62,240 nt of DNA from Branchiostoma floridae (Eukaryota; Chordata; Leptocardii; Amphioxiformes; Branchiostomatidae), in contig NC_049983.1 of NCBI RefSeq assembly GCF_000003815.2, positions 8,641,598-8,703,837 on the forward strand, read 5' to 3'. Made by a program: the position numbers and the translations under genes. Shown here piece after piece: positions 60,430 to 62,240 of this stretch (the stretch's first letter is position 1; each line of letters opens with the position of its first letter). The notes beneath the pieces are model-generated. The model did not search any database. It saw only the letters and a list, made by a program, of their open reading frames with translations, and was not told the DNA's origin.

Positions 60430-61011
60430 NNNNNNNNNNNNNNNNNNNNNNNNNNNNNNNNNNNNNNNNNNNNNNNNNNNNNNNNNNNNNNNNNNNNNNN
60501 NNNNNNNNNNNNNNNNNNNNNNNNNNNNNNNNNNNNNNNNNNNNNNNNNNNNNNNNNNNNNNNNNNNNNNNNNNNNNNNNNNNNNNNNNNNNNNNNNNNN
60601 NNNNNNNNNNNNNNNNNNNNNNNNNNNNNNNNNNNNNNNNNNNNNNNNNNNNNNNNNNNNNNNNNNNNNNNNNNNNNNNNNNNNNNNNNNNNNNNNNNNN
60701 NNNNNNNNNNNNNNNNNNNNNNNNNNNNNNNNNNNNNNNNNNNNNNNNNNNNNNNNNNNNNNNNNNNNNNNNNNNNNNNNNNNNNNNNNNNNNNNNNNNN
60801 NNNNNNNNNNNNNNNNNNNNNNNNNNNNNNNNNNNNNNNNNNNNNNNNNNNNNNNNNNNNNNNNNNNNNNNNNNNNNNNNNNNNNNNNNNNNNNNNNNNN
60901 NNNNNNNNNNNNNNNNNNNNNNNNNNNNNNNNNNNNNNNNNNNNNNNNNNNNNNNNNNNNNNNNNNNNNNNNNNNNNNNNNNNNNNNNNNNNNNNNNNNN
61001 NNNNNNNNNNN
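60430..61011. other. Assembly gap, 582 N
   Basis: Gap with second-type satellite on both sides. Confidence 0.99.
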
Positions 61012-62240
61012 CTGGGGGTACTGCTAACGCTAAGTGAACCCTTCGGTAACCGCAAAAAGAGACCCCTTTCGATTGGAATTACAAATTTTCAAACAAAATG
61101 TGCGTTACTTTCAACACTTGAATATCATAGTAAAACACGTTGGCAGAAGGTAGAAAGTTATTTGAGTACCAAGAATTACTTTGTGACTTTTCTAGACACG
61201 ACTGAAAGGCTCACCTGGCTGGTAACCGCTAACGCTAAATGAACCTTTCGGTAACCGCAAAAAGCGACCCCTTACGATTGGACTTACAAATTTTCCAAGA
61301 AAATGTGCGTTACTTTCAACACTTGAATATCAAGGTAAAACACGTTGGCAGAAGGTAGAAAGTTATTTGAGTACCAAAAATTACTTTGTGACTTTTCTAG
61401 ACACGAATGAAAGGCTCACCTGGGGGGTAACCGCTACAATCAATGAACCTTTCGGAAACTTCTAAAAGCGACCCCTTACGATTGGACTTACAAATTTTCA
61501 ACCCAAATGTGCGTTACTTTCAACACTTGAATATCATAGTAAAACACGTTGGCAGAAGGTAGAAAGTTATTTGAGTACCAAAAATTACTTTGTGACTTTT
61601 CTAGAAACGAATGAAAGGCTCACCTGGGGGGTAACAGCTAACGCTAAATAAACCTTTCGGTAACCGCAAAAAGCCACCCCTTACAATTGGACTTACAAAT
61701 TTTCAACCAAAATGTGCGTTACTTTCAACACTTGAATATCATAGTAAAACACGTTGGCAGAAGGTAGAAAGTTATTTGAGTACCAAAAATTACTTTGTGA
61801 CTTTTCTAGACACGAATGAAAGGCTCACCTGGGGGGTAACAGCTAACGCTAAATAAACCTTTCGGTAACCGCAAAAAGCCACCCCTTACAATTGAACTTA
61901 CAAATTTTCAAACAAAATGTGCGTTACTTTCCACACTTGAATATCATAGTAAAACACGTTGGCAGAAGGTAGAAAGTTATTTGAGTACCAAAAATTACTT
62001 TGTGACTTTTCTAGACACGAATGAAAGGCTCACCTGGGGGGTAACCGCTAACGCTAAGTGAACCCTTCGGTAACCGCAAAAAGAGACCCCTTTCGATTGG
62101 ACTTACAAATTTTCAACCAAAATGTGCGTTACTTTCCACACTTGAATATCCTAGTAAAACACGTTGGCCGAAGGTCGAAAGTTATTCGAGTACCCAAAAT
62201 TACTTTGTGACTTTTCTAGACCCGAATGAAAGGCTCACCT

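Larger units (their letters stand above)
30590..62240 (+). repeat. Satellite array, unit about 205 bp, runs off the window
   Basis: Head-to-tail units begin with ACACGAATGAAAGGCTCACC. Successive anchor distances measured at the left end are 205, 204, 206 and 205 bp. Each unit holds GGGGGGTAACCGCTAACGCT, a CCCTTCGGTAACCGCAAAAAG or CCTTTCGGTAACCGCAACAAG block, TACGATTGGACTT, AATGTGCGTTACTTTC, ACTTGAATATCATAGTAAAA, AGAAAGTTATTTGAGTACC and AAAAATTACTTTGTGACTTT. About 150 units fit, counting gaps. 205 is not a multiple of three, so the approximately 60-95 codon frames in most units cannot be a continuous gene. All units have the same orientation. Confidence 0.97.

Noticed and set aside
30590-62240. 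Dozens of 60-95 codon open frames with a repeated NEPFGNRNKRPLTIG-like start
   Set aside because: They come from the satellite. A 205-bp period shifts the frame each unit and a TAA falls in the GGTAACCGC part, so no longer protein can form. Frames with long X runs only cross N gaps.
30590-62240. CENP-B box in the satellite
   Set aside because: The TTCG-containing parts (CTTCGGTAACCGC, GTTCGCTTAGCG) do not fit the NTTCGNNNNANNCGGGN core on either strand.
30590-62240. CRISPR array
   Set aside because: Units are contiguous 205-bp repeats with no short repeat plus unique spacer pattern, and the genome is eukaryotic.

Overview
This is an animal genomic window. The real genes are split by GT-AG introns, and the rest is dense in non-LTR retrotransposons, short DNA-transposon derivatives, a tRNA-derived SINE and a very long satellite array with assembly gaps. 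The repeat repertoire and gene content suggest a marine invertebrate deuterostome, with a lancelet (Branchiostoma) as my best guess. That assignment is inference, because no species-diagnostic gene is present.

Layout. 1-12.9 kb holds no recognised host gene. It contains a candidate 6.3-kb element with inverted ends and TTA flanks (508-6850), a tandem duplication whose first copy is split by a 5'-truncated LINE (3645-4549), a 163-bp tandem repeat, a region rich in TTCTTA/CAAGA repeats (about 6.9-10.6 kb), and a non-autonomous PIF/Harbinger-type element with perfect 33-bp inverted ends (9032-9900). 13.0-16.7 kb carries the most interesting gene: a plus-strand, two-exon gene for dihydroneopterin aldolase (FolB) fused to hydroxymethyl-dihydropterin pyrophosphokinase (FolK). 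These are two consecutive steps of de novo folate synthesis, a pathway animals are normally said to lack. Both catalytic residue sets are largely intact, and no dihydropteroate synthase is in the window. 16.7-24.1 kb is repeat-rich and includes a degenerate LINE (about 21.2-24.06 kb) split by a hairpin-ended dispersed repeat that has at least three relatives here.

24.95-29.77 kb holds a four-exon minus-strand gene for a predicted 355-aa S-adenosylmethionine-dependent methyltransferase of the Rv2258c-like type (winged-helix N-terminal part plus Rossmann methyltransferase). Its exon phases join exactly. Intron 1 holds a young, 5'-truncated LINE with a single in-frame stop, and intron 2 holds a tRNA-derived SINE.

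From about 30.59 kb to the window end lies one head-to-tail satellite array with a unit of about 205 bp (roughly 150 units including gaps). It has two main sequence types, segmental (higher-order) duplications, one 0.95-kb insertion with palindromic ends, and 13 runs of N. The short open frames inside the array are by-products of the repeat. The folate gene and the methyltransferase gene are about 8 kb apart on opposite strands, and nothing in the sequence links their functions.
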